Part shown: positions 38,594-46,903 of the stretch, piece by piece
Position numbering within the stretch: position 1 is the stretch's first letter
Layout: every line of letters starts with the position of its first letter
DNA from: Myceligenerans pegani
Lineage (GTDB): Bacteria; Actinomycetota; Actinomycetes; Actinomycetales; Cellulomonadaceae
Assembly: GCF_014892515.1 (NCBI RefSeq)
Contig: NZ_JADBGR010000109.1
Location: forward strand, 30,958-94,957
DNA length: 64,000 nt
Direction of reading: 5' to 3'
Position numbers and translations under genes: made by a program
Notes under the pieces: generated by a model
Databases searched by the model: none
The model's input: the letters and a program-made list of their open reading frames with translations, nothing else
Told to the model about the DNA's origin: nothing

Positions 38594-38599
38594 ATCGTA
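38594..38599 (-). promoter_or_regulatory. -10 box of the cupin-XRE regulator gene
   Basis: TACGAT on the minus strand, six bases (GCGGCC), then GTG 38587. Leaderless start predicted. Confidence 0.5.
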
Positions 38600-38795
38600 C
38601 GGTCGAGCCGGGCCCGAGCACGGCCTGCCGGCGCGACACGCCGGGCGACACGCCCGGCCGTTCCGGCCATAACATCCGTGAAGTCATTACTGAACACGAC
38701 CCTTACCTTCTGGTGACACGCGGGAAACCGCGCGGGAGCCGTTAACCCATAGCTTCATGGGCACGATCCCCTCCCCCACCCGGAAGGCACGGCTC

Positions 38796-40415
38796 ATGAC
38801 CGAGAACACGGAGGTGTCGGCGCCCATGGCCGCCGCACCGTCCAGCCCACCCAGCACGCCCCCACCGAGCGAGTACGACCTGGTGGAGGCGGCGGGCCAC
38901 CCGACCGGCTCCGGCAACGTCAAGCCGTCCTACGATCCCAGGCTCGCCAACGAGGACCTGGCGCCCCTGCGGGAACAGAAGTGGTCGGCGTACAACATCT
39001 TCGCGTTCTGGATGTCCGACGTGCACAGCGTGGGTGGCTACGTCACCGCCGGCAGCCTCTTCGCTCTCGGCATCGCGAGCTGGCAGGTGCTCCTGGCCCT
39101 GCTGGTCGGCATCGTCATCGTGCAGGTGTTCACCAACCTCGTCGCGAAGCCCAGCCAGGTCACCGGCGTGCCCTATCCCGTGATCAACCGGGCGGTCTTC
39201 GGGGTCAAGGGCGCCAACATCCCCGCGATCATCCGCGGGCTCATCGCCGTCGCCTGGTACGGCGTCCAGACGTTCCTGGCGGCCGAGTCGCTGAACATCG
39301 TCTTCCTCAAGTTCATTCCCGCGGCGGCGGCGCTCGTCGAGCCGTCCTTCCTCGGCCTCAGTGCGCTGGGCTGGATCTCGTACGTGATCCTCTGGCTCGC
39401 CCAGGCGGCGGTCTTCTGGAACGGCATGGAGACGATCCGCCGGTTCATCGACTGGGCCGGTCCCGCGGTCTACGTCGTCATGATCGTGCTCGCCGTCTAC
39501 CTGGTCTCCGAGGCCGGCTGGTCGAACATCAGCCTCAGCCTCGCCGAGGGCGAACCGCTCGGCGGCTGGCAGCAGCTCGGCGTGTTCTGCACGGCCGTCG
39601 CCATCGTCGTCTCGTACTTCTCCGGGCCGATGCTGAACTTCGGCGACTTCGCCCGGTACGGCCGCTCGTTCGACGCCGTCAAGAAGGGCAACCTGCTCGG
39701 CCTCCCCGTGAACTTCCTGTTCTTCTCGCTGCTCACGGTCGTCACGGCCTCCGCGACCATCCCCGTCTTCGGCGAGCTCATCACGGACCCCATCCACACG
39801 GTCGAGCGGATCGACACGCCGTTCGCGATCCTCCTGGGCGGCCTGACCTTCGTCACGGCAACGGTCGGTATCAACATCGTCGCCAACTTCATCTCCCCCG
39901 CGTTCGACTTCTCCAACGTGGCGCCGCAGAAGATCAGCTGGCGGATGGGCGGCATGATCGCCGCCGTCGGCTCCGTGATCCTGCTCCCCTGGAACTGGTA
40001 CGACGACGCCGACGCGATCCACTACACGCTCGGCGTGCTGGGCGCGCTGATCGGACCGCTCTTCGGCATCCTCATCGCGGGGTACTACGTCGCGGCCCGT
40101 CAGCGCATCCGGGTCGACGACATGTACACGATGTCCGGGACCGGAACCTACTGGTACCGGAACGGCTACAACCCCAACGGCGTCCTGGCGATCTTCCTGG
40201 CCGGTGTCCCGACCGTCCTGATCGGCGTCCTGCCCAAGCTGATCGCGGACCTCGGCGGGTTCGACGTCTCCTGGATCGGCAACTGGACCTGGTTCATCGG
40301 CTGCGGGCTGGGCTTCGGGGTGTTCTGGGCCCTGGAGCGCCGCAACCCGCAGGTGCCGTCGTTCGACGACGCCACCGAGGGCGTGTCCGACGGCGCGACC
40401 GGGGTCACCGCATGA
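38796..40415 (+). CDS. NCS1-family nucleobase/hydantoin/allantoin permease
   Basis: 539 aa with about 12 hydrophobic helices. NCS1 features are the N-terminal LREQKWSAYNIFAFWMSDVH, then VGGYVTAGSLFALGIASWQV, FSGPMLNFGDFARYGRSFDA and VGINIVANFISPAFDFSNVA. Family members carry cytosine, allantoin, uracil or hydantoins into the cell. The next gene encodes a racemase of the hydantoin type, which favours a hydantoin or allantoin substrate. ATG 38796 has GGAAGG nine bases upstream; an ATG at 38757 adds 13 residues and is the alternative. Confidence 0.88.
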   Translation: MTENTEVSAPMAAAPSSPPSTPPPSEYDLVEAAGHPTGSGNVKPSYDPRLANEDLAPLREQKWSAYNIFAFWMSDVHSVGGYVTAGSLFALGIASWQVLLALLVGIVIVQVFTNLVAKPSQVTGVPYPVINRAVFGVKGANIPAIIRGLIAVAWYGVQTFLAAESLNIVFLKFIPAAAALVEPSFLGLSALGWISYVILWLAQAAVFWNGMETIRRFIDWAGPAVYVVMIVLAVYLVSEAGWSNISLSLAEGEPLGGWQQLGVFCTAVAIVVSYFSGPMLNFGDFARYGRSFDAVKKGNLLGLPVNFLFFSLLTVVTASATIPVFGELITDPIHTVERIDTPFAILLGGLTFVTATVGINIVANFISPAFDFSNVAPQKISWRMGGMIAAVGSVILLPWNWYDDADAIHYTLGVLGALIGPLFGILIAGYYVAARQRIRVDDMYTMSGTGTYWYRNGYNPNGVLAIFLAGVPTVLIGVLPKLIADLGGFDVSWIGNWTWFIGCGLGFGVFWALERRNPQVPSFDDATEGVSDGATGVTA

Positions 40416-40425
40416 GGCGGCGCCC

Positions 40426-41142
40426 GTGCTGATCCGCGTGATCAACCCGAACACCTCCCGGGCGATGACCGACAAGATCGGCCGCACCGCCCGGGAGGTG
40501 GCCGGCCCCGGGGTCGACGTCGTCGCGACGTGCCCGACCCCGGGCGAGGGGCCGGCCGCCGTCGAGAGCCATACCGACGAGGCGTGGGCCGCGCTGACCG
40601 TGGCCCGCGACGTCGCCGACGCGCGGGCCGACGGGTTCGTCGTCGCCTGCTTCGGCGACCCGGGAGTCGACGCGGCGCGAGAGCTCACCACGGGGCCCGT
40701 CATCGGCATCGCCGAGGCGGCGATGCACGTGGCCACCCTCGCGGGCCGGTCGTTCGCCGTCGTCACCACGCTGTCCCGGACCCTGGGCCGGGCGCAGGAC
40801 CTGGTACGGCGCCACGGCTTCGGGGACGCCTGCGTCGCGTCGTACGCCGCGGACGTCCCCGTCCTCGACCTCGAGGAGCCGGCGTCGGCCGCCCACGAGT
40901 CGATCGCCGCCCTGGCCGAGCGCGCCGTGCGCGTGGACGGCGCCGACACCGTCGTCCTCGGCTGCGCCGGGATGACGGACCTGTGCGCGGACCTCACCGA
41001 GCGCGTCGGTGTCCCGGTGATCGACGGCGTCGCCGCGGCCGTCGGCCTCGTCGCCGGGATGGTCCGCATGGGCGTGGGCACGAGCAAACGCGACGAGTAC
41101 GCGCCTCCCCCGCGGACGGCACCGCGACTCACCCGTCGGTGA
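40426..41142 (+). CDS. Aspartate/glutamate racemase family protein, probable hydantoin/allantoin racemase
   Basis: 238 aa. The N-terminus IRVINPNTSRAMTDKIGRTA and the two catalytic cysteines C75 (VVACFGDPG) and C180 (VVLGCAGMTDL) match hydantoin racemases, where the equivalent pair interconverts D and L isomers. It begins 11 bases after the permease stop, so both are one operon for uptake and use of a hydantoin-like compound. No hydantoinase or allantoinase is in the window. Confidence 0.86.
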   Translation: MLIRVINPNTSRAMTDKIGRTAREVAGPGVDVVATCPTPGEGPAAVESHTDEAWAALTVARDVADARADGFVVACFGDPGVDAARELTTGPVIGIAEAAMHVATLAGRSFAVVTTLSRTLGRAQDLVRRHGFGDACVASYAADVPVLDLEEPASAAHESIAALAERAVRVDGADTVVLGCAGMTDLCADLTERVGVPVIDGVAAAVGLVAGMVRMGVGTSKRDEYAPPPRTAPRLTRR

Positions 41143-41152
41143 GAATGGGCGG

Positions 41153-41785
41153 ATGGGTGAGTCTTCTTCCGAGCGCACCTCGCGGCGTGGGCGGCGGCCG
41201 GCCGGGCAGGACGCCCGGGCCGCGATCCTCGCCGCGGCCCGGGCCGAGTTCACCGAGCGCGGGTACGTGGCCGCGTCGGTGCGTTCCGTCGCCCGGCGGG
41301 CCGGCGTCGACCCCGGAACCGTGCGCCACTGGTACGGCGACAAGGCCAGGCTCCTCTCCGCCGCGCTCGGCCTCGGCGAGATCTCGCCGACGGAGATCGT
41401 CCGGCAGGCGGTCGAGGGCCCGCTCGACACGGTCGGGGAGCGCCTGCTCCGCGCGGCGCTGACCATGTGGGACGACGCCGGACCCGAGCCACTGCGCATC
41501 GCCCTGCCGGCCGTCCTGTCGGACCCGGAGCTGCGCGCGCTCATGCCCCAGTTCCTCCTCGCCGAGATCCTCGGGCCCATCGCCCGCCGGCTGCCCCCCG
41601 GCGAGGCCGCGCTGCGGGCGAACCTGCTCGGCACCCAGATGGTGGGCCTGATGATGGCGCGCTACGTCGTCGGACTCGAACCCATCGCCTCGCTCCCGGC
41701 CGACGCCGTCGTGGCCGCCGTCGCCCCCACCCTGCAGCGGTACCTGACGGGCGAACTGCCCGAGGCGGCCGCCGTCGGCGCCTGA
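41153..41785 (+). CDS. TetR-family transcriptional regulator
   Basis: 210 aa. N-terminal HTH: AAILAAARAEFTERGYVAAS, then VRSVARRAGVDPGTVRHWYG DKARLL. The C-terminal half reads ALPAVLSDPELRALMPQFLL and LGTQMVGLMMARYVVGLEP, typical of the TetR C-terminal class next to transporters. It starts ten bases after the racemase but precedes an ABC exporter whose promoter carries a palindrome, its more likely target. Confidence 0.88.
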   Translation: MGESSSERTSRRGRRPAGQDARAAILAAARAEFTERGYVAASVRSVARRAGVDPGTVRHWYGDKARLLSAALGLGEISPTEIVRQAVEGPLDTVGERLLRAALTMWDDAGPEPLRIALPAVLSDPELRALMPQFLLAEILGPIARRLPPGEAALRANLLGTQMVGLMMARYVVGLEPIASLPADAVVAAVAPTLQRYLTGELPEAAAVGA

Positions 41786-41869
41786 TCGCCGGGCGATCGC
41801 ACCACGACGGCGATCGCCCGTCGGAAGGGCGCCGACGACGCCGGGCGACAGCGGACCGGCCTCCACCCC

Positions 41870-41899
41870 TTGCGCGGCCCGGTGAGGCAGGAGCATAAT
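41870..41899 (+). promoter_or_regulatory. Promoter of the ABC-2 exporter operon
   Basis: TTGCGC (-35, 41870-41875), 18-base spacer, CATAAT (-10, 41894-41899), then seven bases to ATG 41907. It is the best -35/-10 pair among the leaderless genes here. Confidence 0.65.
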
Positions 41900-41914
41900 T
41901 CCTCACATGAGGAA
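41899..41914. promoter_or_regulatory. Palindromic operator over the exporter start
   Basis: TTCCTCA-CA-TGAGGAA, perfect 7-bp arms. It begins at the last base of the -10 box and spans the start codon, so a bound repressor would block transcription. The neighbouring TetR protein is the natural candidate. Confidence 0.6.
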
Positions 41915-42800
41915 AAATCTGCCGGGAGCACCACCCGTGGCCATCCGGGTCGCGGGACTGCGTGTCGTGCGTGGCGGGCGCACGATCATCTCCGGCCTGG
42001 ACGTCGATGTGCCCGCCGGCTCCGTCGTCGGGTTGCTCGGGCCGTCCGGGTCCGGCAAGACGACGCTGATGCGTGCGGTCGTCGGCGTGCAGGACAGGGT
42101 CTCCGGGACCGTCGAGGTCCTGGGCGAGCCGGCGGGTTCGCCGTCGCTCCGCCGCCGCGTCGGCTACGTCACGCAGGACGCGAGCGTGTACACGGACCTC
42201 ACGGTCGCGCAGAACCTGGACTACTTCGCCGCGCTCGCCGGGGTGCCGTCGCGCGGGCGGAAGGCGGCCGTGGCCGCGGCGATGTCCGACGTCGACCTCG
42301 GCGGGCACGAGAAGCAGCCCGTCCGGACGCTCTCCGGCGGGGAACGTTCGCGCGTGTCGCTGGCGGCGGCGCTCGTGGCGGACCCGGAGCTGCTCGTGCT
42401 GGACGAGCCCACCGTCGGCCTGGACCCCGTGCTGCGGCGCGACCTGTGGGACACGTTCCGGCAGCTCGCGGCGTCCGGGAAGTCGCTCCTCGTGTCCTCG
42501 CACGTGATGGACGAGGCGACGCAGTGCGACCGGTTGCTGCTGCTGCGCGAGGGCGGACTGGTCGCCGACATCACACCCGGGGCGTTGCTGGAGGAGACCG
42601 GCGCGCCCGATGCCGAGCGGGCGTTCCTCGCCCTGATCGACGCGGCGAACGCCGCAGGCGCGGAGCCGCCGGCAAGAGAGGTGCGTGGGCGGTCGACCGG
42701 CGGCGTCCACGAACCCGTGGCGGCTGACCGTGGCCCGGCCGGCGGCGTCGCACCCGGTACTGCCGCGACCGATGGCACACGCGAGGAGGACGCACGATGA
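41907..42800 (+). CDS. ABC transporter ATP-binding protein (DrrA-like exporter)
   Basis: 297 aa. Walker A GLLGPSGSGKTTLMRA, Q-loop VGYVTQDASVYTDLTVAQNL, signature TLSGGERSRVSLAAAL, Walker B LLVLDEPTVGLDPV, and the switch histidine in SLLVSSHVMDEATQCDRLLL. The permease overlaps it by four bases, so the two form an ABC-2 exporter of drug or lipid type. The C-terminal 45 residues are Gly/Ala-rich. The ATG at 41907 is fixed by the leaderless promoter. Confidence 0.92.
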   Translation: MRKNLPGAPPVAIRVAGLRVVRGGRTIISGLDVDVPAGSVVGLLGPSGSGKTTLMRAVVGVQDRVSGTVEVLGEPAGSPSLRRRVGYVTQDASVYTDLTVAQNLDYFAALAGVPSRGRKAAVAAAMSDVDLGGHEKQPVRTLSGGERSRVSLAAALVADPELLVLDEPTVGLDPVLRRDLWDTFRQLAASGKSLLVSSHVMDEATQCDRLLLLREGGLVADITPGALLEETGAPDAERAFLALIDAANAAGAEPPAREVRGRSTGGVHEPVAADRGPAGGVAPGTAATDGTREEDAR

Positions 42801-43522
42801 ACCTGACCTTCGCGACCGCCGGTCGCGTGCTCGCCCAGCTGCGTGCGGACAGGCGGACGATCGCGCTCATCGTGGTGCTGCCGTGCCTGCTCATCGGGCT
42901 GATCGCGTGGATGTTCGAGGACAACGAGATGGTGCTGGACCGGTTCGGCCCGGTGCTCGTGGGGATCTTCCCGCTCATCGTGATGTTCCTGGTCACGAGC
43001 GTGGCGACGCTGCGTGAGCGGCAGTCGGGAACGCTGGAGCGCCTGATGACGACCCCGATCCGCAAGGGCGACTTCGTGGCGGGCTACGCGCTCGCGTTCG
43101 CGGTGCTGTCCCTGCTCCAGGCGGTGGTCGTGGTGGGCTGGTCCGTCTGGCTCGGGATGGACGTCGAGGGGCCGCTGTGGCTGGTGTTCGTGGTGGCGGT
43201 GCTGGTCGCGATCCTGGGCTGCACGCTGGGCCTGGGGGCGTCGGCGCTGGCCCGGACGGAGTTCCAGGCGGTGCAGATGATGCCCGCGATCGTGCTGCCG
43301 CAGCTCATCACCTGCGGCCTGCTCATGCCGCGCGATCAGATGCCCGAGATCCTGGAGTGGCTGTCGCGGGTACTGCCGCTCACCTACGCGGTGGACGCCA
43401 TGCAGAACCTGGCGGCCGGTGAGGAATGGGAGGGGATCCAGGGCTCGGTGGGCGTGATCGGCCTGTTCATCGTCGGCGCGGTGGTCCTGGGGGTGCTGAC
43501 GCTACGCCGCCGCACGGCGTGA
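42797..43522 (+). CDS. ABC-2 type transporter permease
   Basis: 241 aa with six helices: ALIVVLPCLLIGLIAWMF; VLVGIFPLIVMFLVTSVATL; and the ABC-2 signature TLRERQSGTLERLMTTPIRK, then LPLTYAVDAMQNLAAGEEWE near the end. ATG overlaps the ATPase stop (ATGA). The substrate is unknown. A strong terminator follows directly. Confidence 0.92.
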   Translation: MNLTFATAGRVLAQLRADRRTIALIVVLPCLLIGLIAWMFEDNEMVLDRFGPVLVGIFPLIVMFLVTSVATLRERQSGTLERLMTTPIRKGDFVAGYALAFAVLSLLQAVVVVGWSVWLGMDVEGPLWLVFVVAVLVAILGCTLGLGASALARTEFQAVQMMPAIVLPQLITCGLLMPRDQMPEILEWLSRVLPLTYAVDAMQNLAAGEEWEGIQGSVGVIGLFIVGAVVLGVLTLRRRTA

Positions 43523-43527
43523 ACGAC

Positions 43528-43556
43528 GAAGGGCCCGGCCGTGAGGCCGGGCCCTT
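43528..43556. terminator. Bidirectional terminator between ABC-2 permease and bS22 gene
   Basis: AAGGGCCCGGCC (43528-43539), loop GTGA, GGCCGGGCCCTT (43544-43555), then T. A perfect 12-bp stem five bases after the permease stop and six bases from the bS22 stop. Confidence 0.88.
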
Positions 43557-43561
43557 TCAAG

Positions 43562-43660
43562 TCACTTCTTGTTGCGGCGCTGGTGGCGCGTCTTGCGAAG
43601 CAGCTTGCGGTGCTTCTTCTTGGCCATACGCTTGCGACGCTTCTTGATGACGGAGCCCAT
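43562..43660 (-). CDS. 30S ribosomal protein bS22 (AURKAIP1/COX24-domain microprotein)
   Basis: A 32-residue, extremely basic protein beginning MGSVIKKRRKRMAKKKHRKL and ending LRKTRHQRRNKK. This matches the actinobacterial small-subunit protein bS22, first seen in mycobacterial ribosomes and annotated as AURKAIP1/COX24. ATG 43660 has GAGGACCTC upstream. Size and sequence are typical. It is easily missed because it is so short. Confidence 0.92.
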   Translation of the reverse strand: MGSVIKKRRKRMAKKKHRKLLRKTRHQRRNKK

Positions 43661-43914
43661 GAGGTCCTCACTTGTCTGTGCTGGTCGGGCAGCCCGACAC
43701 CGGGCCGCGACGGACGTGATCCACGGTTGGTCCCGCGGACATACGCCGACCAACACGAGAAAGAGTCTGCCGATCAGGATAACGGCAGATCCGACCACAC
43801 CAGTAATCGGGCGGACCCTGAGTGACCAGCGCAACCGGTCCCGGGCCGCCGGAAGGGTAGCGAAGACACGAGGACGCGAAACGGCCGCCGCCGGAAACCG
43901 GTAGCGACGGCGGC

Positions 43915-43937
43915 CGACGCCGAGGAACGAGGCGTCG
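43915..43937 (+). promoter_or_regulatory. Third GAGGAACGA-loop hairpin
   Basis: CGACGCC, loop GAGGAACGA, GGCGTCG: a perfect 7-bp stem closing the same nine-base loop as the two nuo-operon hairpins, with a different stem sequence. The loop reads GAGGAACGA on the plus strand, opposite to the flanking bS22 and acuC genes. Confidence 0.5.
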
Positions 43938-43992
43938 CGTCGACGGAGCCCGGCGGCGGCAATGCCCGGCGCCCGCAGGGGCTGAGCCCGGC

Positions 43993-44022
43993 GGCTCCGG
44001 AAAACAGAGCTCCGGAAAACAC
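43993..44022 (-). repeat. Tandem TGTTTTCCGGAGC motif after the acuC stop
   Basis: Read on the minus strand directly after the acuC TGA, TGTTTTCCGGAGC occurs twice in 30 bases. The same motif follows the ktrA stop at 47575-47593; the two sites share 18 of 19 bases (GGCTCCGGAAAACA-G/C-AGCT). Confidence 0.6.
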
Positions 44023-44024
44023 TC

Positions 44025-45203
44025 TCAGTCGTGGTGCGGGTCCAGGCCCAGGAGGGGGAAGACCGACTTGCGGGTCGCCTGGACCGCGCGGTCGATCGGA
44101 TCGGCCGGGTCCCAGCCGTCCTTCCAGGAGCGCCACGGGACGGGCTCGGCCGAGCCCAGCGTCCTGGCCGGCTCCATCTCCGAGACCTCGAGGGCGACCG
44201 CGCGCCAGTCGGCGGGCAGCGGCATCCCGGCCGCGAGCGGCGCGTGCGCGGCCTCGGCGACGAGCGACGCCCACACGAGGGGGACGACGTCGACCACCGC
44301 GTACCCCCCGCCGCCGAGCGCGAGCCAGCGCCCGCCCGCCAGTTCGTGTGCCAGGGCGTGCACCCACTGCTGCGCGGTGCGCTGCGCGTCGACGGAGACG
44401 TCGAGGTGCGCGAGCGGATCGTTGCCGTGCGCGTCGCAGCCGTGCTGCGAGACGATGGCGTCGGGCCGGTGCTCGCGGACCACGGCCGGCACGACGGCGT
44501 CGATGGCACGCAGCCAGGCCGCCCCGTCCGTCCTCGGGGGCAGCGAGACGTTCACCGCGGTGCCCTCGGCACGCCCGGCGCCGACGTCGGCCGCGTAGCC
44601 GGTCCCGGGGAACAGCGTCCGGCCGTCCTGGTGCACGGACACCGTCAGCACGCGGGGGTCCTCCCAGAAGGCCGCTTCCACGCCGTCGCCGTGGTGCGCG
44701 TCGAGGTCGATGTACGCCACCCGGTCCGCGCCGAGGTCGAGGAGCCGCCGGACCGCCGCGGCGGCGTCGTTGTAGACGCAGAATCCCGCGGCCGAACCGC
44801 GTCGCGCGTGGTGCATGCCTCCCGCGACGTTCACGCCGTGGCTGATCTCGCCTCGCCAGACGGCCTCGGCGAGGGACACCGATCCGCCGACCTGACGCGC
44901 GGCGGCGTCGTGCATGCCGAGGAACAGGGGATCGTCCTCGGTCCCGAGGCCCCGGGCCGGGTCCGGCTCCAGGGCCGTGGACGCGCGCTTGACCGCGGTC
45001 AGGTAGTCGGCGTCGTGCACCGTGCGCAGCGTGTCGTCGGAGGCCGGCTCGGCGTCTCCGAACTCGAGCGCGGGGAGCTCCGGGAGGCCGAGGGCACGGA
45101 TGAGCCGCATTGTCAGATCGAGCCGGACGGGGGCCATGGGGTGGCCGGGCCCGAAGTCGTACTCGAGGAGTTCCGGGCTCCAGGCCAGTCGGGCGCGGTG
45201 CAC
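44025..45203 (-). CDS. acuC: Acetoin utilization protein AcuC (histone-deacetylase fold)
   Basis: Zn-dependent deacetylase (392 aa). Class I HDAC features: GMHHARRGSAAGFCVYNDAA, the zinc-ligand motif YIDLDAHHGDGVEAAFW, DAIVSQHGCDAHGNDPLAHL and LALGGGGYAVVDV. In Bacillus AcuC deacetylates acetyl-CoA synthetase; the actinobacterial target is not shown here. GTG 45203 follows TACGGT by six bases, a leaderless start. It is divergent from ktrB. Confidence 0.93.
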   Translation of the reverse strand: MHRARLAWSPELLEYDFGPGHPMAPVRLDLTMRLIRALGLPELPALEFGDAEPASDDTLRTVHDADYLTAVKRASTALEPDPARGLGTEDDPLFLGMHDAAARQVGGSVSLAEAVWRGEISHGVNVAGGMHHARRGSAAGFCVYNDAAAAVRRLLDLGADRVAYIDLDAHHGDGVEAAFWEDPRVLTVSVHQDGRTLFPGTGYAADVGAGRAEGTAVNVSLPPRTDGAAWLRAIDAVVPAVVREHRPDAIVSQHGCDAHGNDPLAHLDVSVDAQRTAQQWVHALAHELAGGRWLALGGGGYAVVDVVPLVWASLVAEAAHAPLAAGMPLPADWRAVALEVSEMEPARTLGSAEPVPWRSWKDGWDPADPIDRAVQATRKSVFPLLGLDPHHD

Positions 45204-45209
45204 GCGTCC

Positions 45210-45215
45210 ACCGTA
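45210..45215 (-). promoter_or_regulatory. -10 box of acuC
   Basis: TACGGT on the minus strand, six bases (GGACGC), then GTG 45203. Confidence 0.5.
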
Positions 45216-45438
45216 GCCGAGATCGTTGCTCCGGCATGCAGCCGTTCACCGGGGTACGCCGGGGCCTGCCCGCGTCCTGCCACGGCCACGCGTGGTGGAC
45301 GGCGTGGGCGACGCTCCGCGGGGCCGGCGACGCGTGCCGCGGCGGTCGGCACGTCTCCCCCGCGAGCGGGTCCCTCGGGGGATAGGGTCCTGTGAGCGCC
45401 CGGAGGTGCGCGCAGACTCGAGGAGGACGGGCACGGCG

Positions 45439-46842
45439 ATGAGGTGGCTGCGAGCGCGGCTGTACGCGCTGCGGGAGATGGTCGACGAGATCGCCCGGCA
45501 CAGTCCGGCCCGGCTCGCGATCGTGGTGTTCGCCGCTGTCATCGCGGTGTTCACCGCGCTGCTGCTCGCGCCGTGGGCGACGGCGTCCGGCACGTCCGCG
45601 AGGTTCGTGGACGCGCTGTTCACGGCGGTCTCGGCGGTGTGCATCACCGGACTCGTGGTACAGGACACCGCCACCTACTGGTCGCTGTACGGGCAGATCG
45701 TGATCCTCACGGGGATCAAGGTGGGCGGCCTGGGCATCATGACCATCGCCTCGATCATCGGGATGGTGATCTCCCGGAGGATCGGGCTGACCCAGCGCCT
45801 CCTGACGGCGTCGGAGACGAAGACCAGCAAGCTCGGCGAGGTGGGTTCCCTGGTCCGCACCGTCATCGTGACGGCCACGGCGCTCGAGCTGGCGATCGCG
45901 GTGCTGCTCTTCCCCCGGTTCGTCGTGATCGAGGGGAACGTCGGCAGCGCGGCGTGGCACGCGCTCTTCTACGGGATCTCGGCGTTCAACAACGCCGGTT
46001 TCATCCCGACCAGGGAGGGACTGCTGCCGCACGTCGGCGACTGGGGGCTGGTGCTTCCCGTGGCGCTCGGGGTGTTCATCGGCTCCCTGGGCTTCCCGGT
46101 GATCCTCAACGTGTACCGTGCGCTCCGCGAGGGGTGGGGCCGCGGCCTGCGCAGGCGCTGGGGCCTGCGCCTGACGCTGCACTCGAAGCTCACGCTCACG
46201 ACCAGCCTGGCGCTGCTCTTGATCGGCTCCGTGGTGATCGGGGTACTGGAGTGGAACAACCCGGACACGTTCGGCCCGCTGGACTGGCCGAGCAAGCTCC
46301 TCGCGGCGCTGTTCGCCGGCGTGATGCCGCGGTCGGGGGGCTTCAACACGGTCGACATCGGGGCGATGGGAGAGTCGACCTGGCTCGTCACGGACGCCCT
46401 GATGTTCGTGGGCGGCGGAGCGGCGTCCACGGCCGGCGGCATCAAGGTGACGACGCTGGCGGTGATCCTGCTCGCGATCGTGGCCGAGGCGCGCGGCGAC
46501 CGCGACATCGACGCCTACGGCCGCCGGATCCCGTCCGACATCCTGCGCCTGGCCCTCGGCGTGACGTTCTTCGGCGCCACGGCCGTGCTGCTGAGCTGCG
46601 TCATGCTGCTGCAGTTCACCGACCACACGTTGAGCCGCGTCCTGTTCGAGTCGTTGTCCGCGTACGCGACGGTAGGCCTGTCCACCGGGGTCACCGGGGA
46701 TCTGCCGGACGTGGCGAAGTACATCCTGAGCACCCTGATGTTCGTCGGGCGCACCGGGGGAATCACGTTCGCGGCGGCGCTGGCGCTCCGCGACCGCCGT
46801 CGCATCGTAAGGTTCCCCGAGGAACGGCCGATCATCGGGTGA
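45439..46842 (+). CDS. ktrB: Potassium channel subunit KtrB/TrkH
   Basis: K+ (or Na+)-translocating membrane subunit, 467 aa. Four pore-loop repeats are visible: DALFTAVSAVCITGLVVQDT, FYGISAFNNAGFIPTREG, FAGVMPRSGGFNTVDIGAMG and FESLSAYATVGLSTGVTG, each with the selectivity Gly. The gating-loop GGGAASTAGGIKVTTLAV is present. ATG 45439 lies 12 bases after AGGAGG. The next gene, a KtrA subunit, is its regulator. No c-di-AMP riboswitch is recognisable in the 235-bp upstream gap. Confidence 0.92.
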   Translation: MRWLRARLYALREMVDEIARHSPARLAIVVFAAVIAVFTALLLAPWATASGTSARFVDALFTAVSAVCITGLVVQDTATYWSLYGQIVILTGIKVGGLGIMTIASIIGMVISRRIGLTQRLLTASETKTSKLGEVGSLVRTVIVTATALELAIAVLLFPRFVVIEGNVGSAAWHALFYGISAFNNAGFIPTREGLLPHVGDWGLVLPVALGVFIGSLGFPVILNVYRALREGWGRGLRRRWGLRLTLHSKLTLTTSLALLLIGSVVIGVLEWNNPDTFGPLDWPSKLLAALFAGVMPRSGGFNTVDIGAMGESTWLVTDALMFVGGGAASTAGGIKVTTLAVILLAIVAEARGDRDIDAYGRRIPSDILRLALGVTFFGATAVLLSCVMLLQFTDHTLSRVLFESLSAYATVGLSTGVTGDLPDVAKYILSTLMFVGRTGGITFAAALALRDRRRIVRFPEERPIIG

Positions 46843-46903
46843 CCGCTCGGTCGCACCGGCCGCCGGTCGCGCGATCGGCGCGCGAGAAAGAGGAGAGGAA
46901 CAC

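Larger units (their letters stand above)
43661..44024. other. 364-bp gene-free region between bS22 and acuC
   Basis: No convincing ORF. The bS22-proximal part must hold the bS22 promoter (on the minus strand TATCCT near 43775-43785 is a possible -10, no clear -35). The acuC-proximal part holds a GAGGAACGA hairpin (43915-43937) and two tandem copies of GCTCCGGAAAACA (43995-44022). Confidence 0.6.

Noticed and set aside
38757..38795. Upstream ATG for the NCS1 permease
   Set aside because: It lacks a ribosome-binding site and a -10 at leaderless distance, whereas the ATG at 38796 has GGAAGG nine bases upstream.
45204..45438. c-di-AMP riboswitch before ktrB
   Set aside because: Known actinobacterial ktr genes can carry one, but I could not find the conserved ydaO core; only a GC-rich hairpin and a TAGGGT box are seen.
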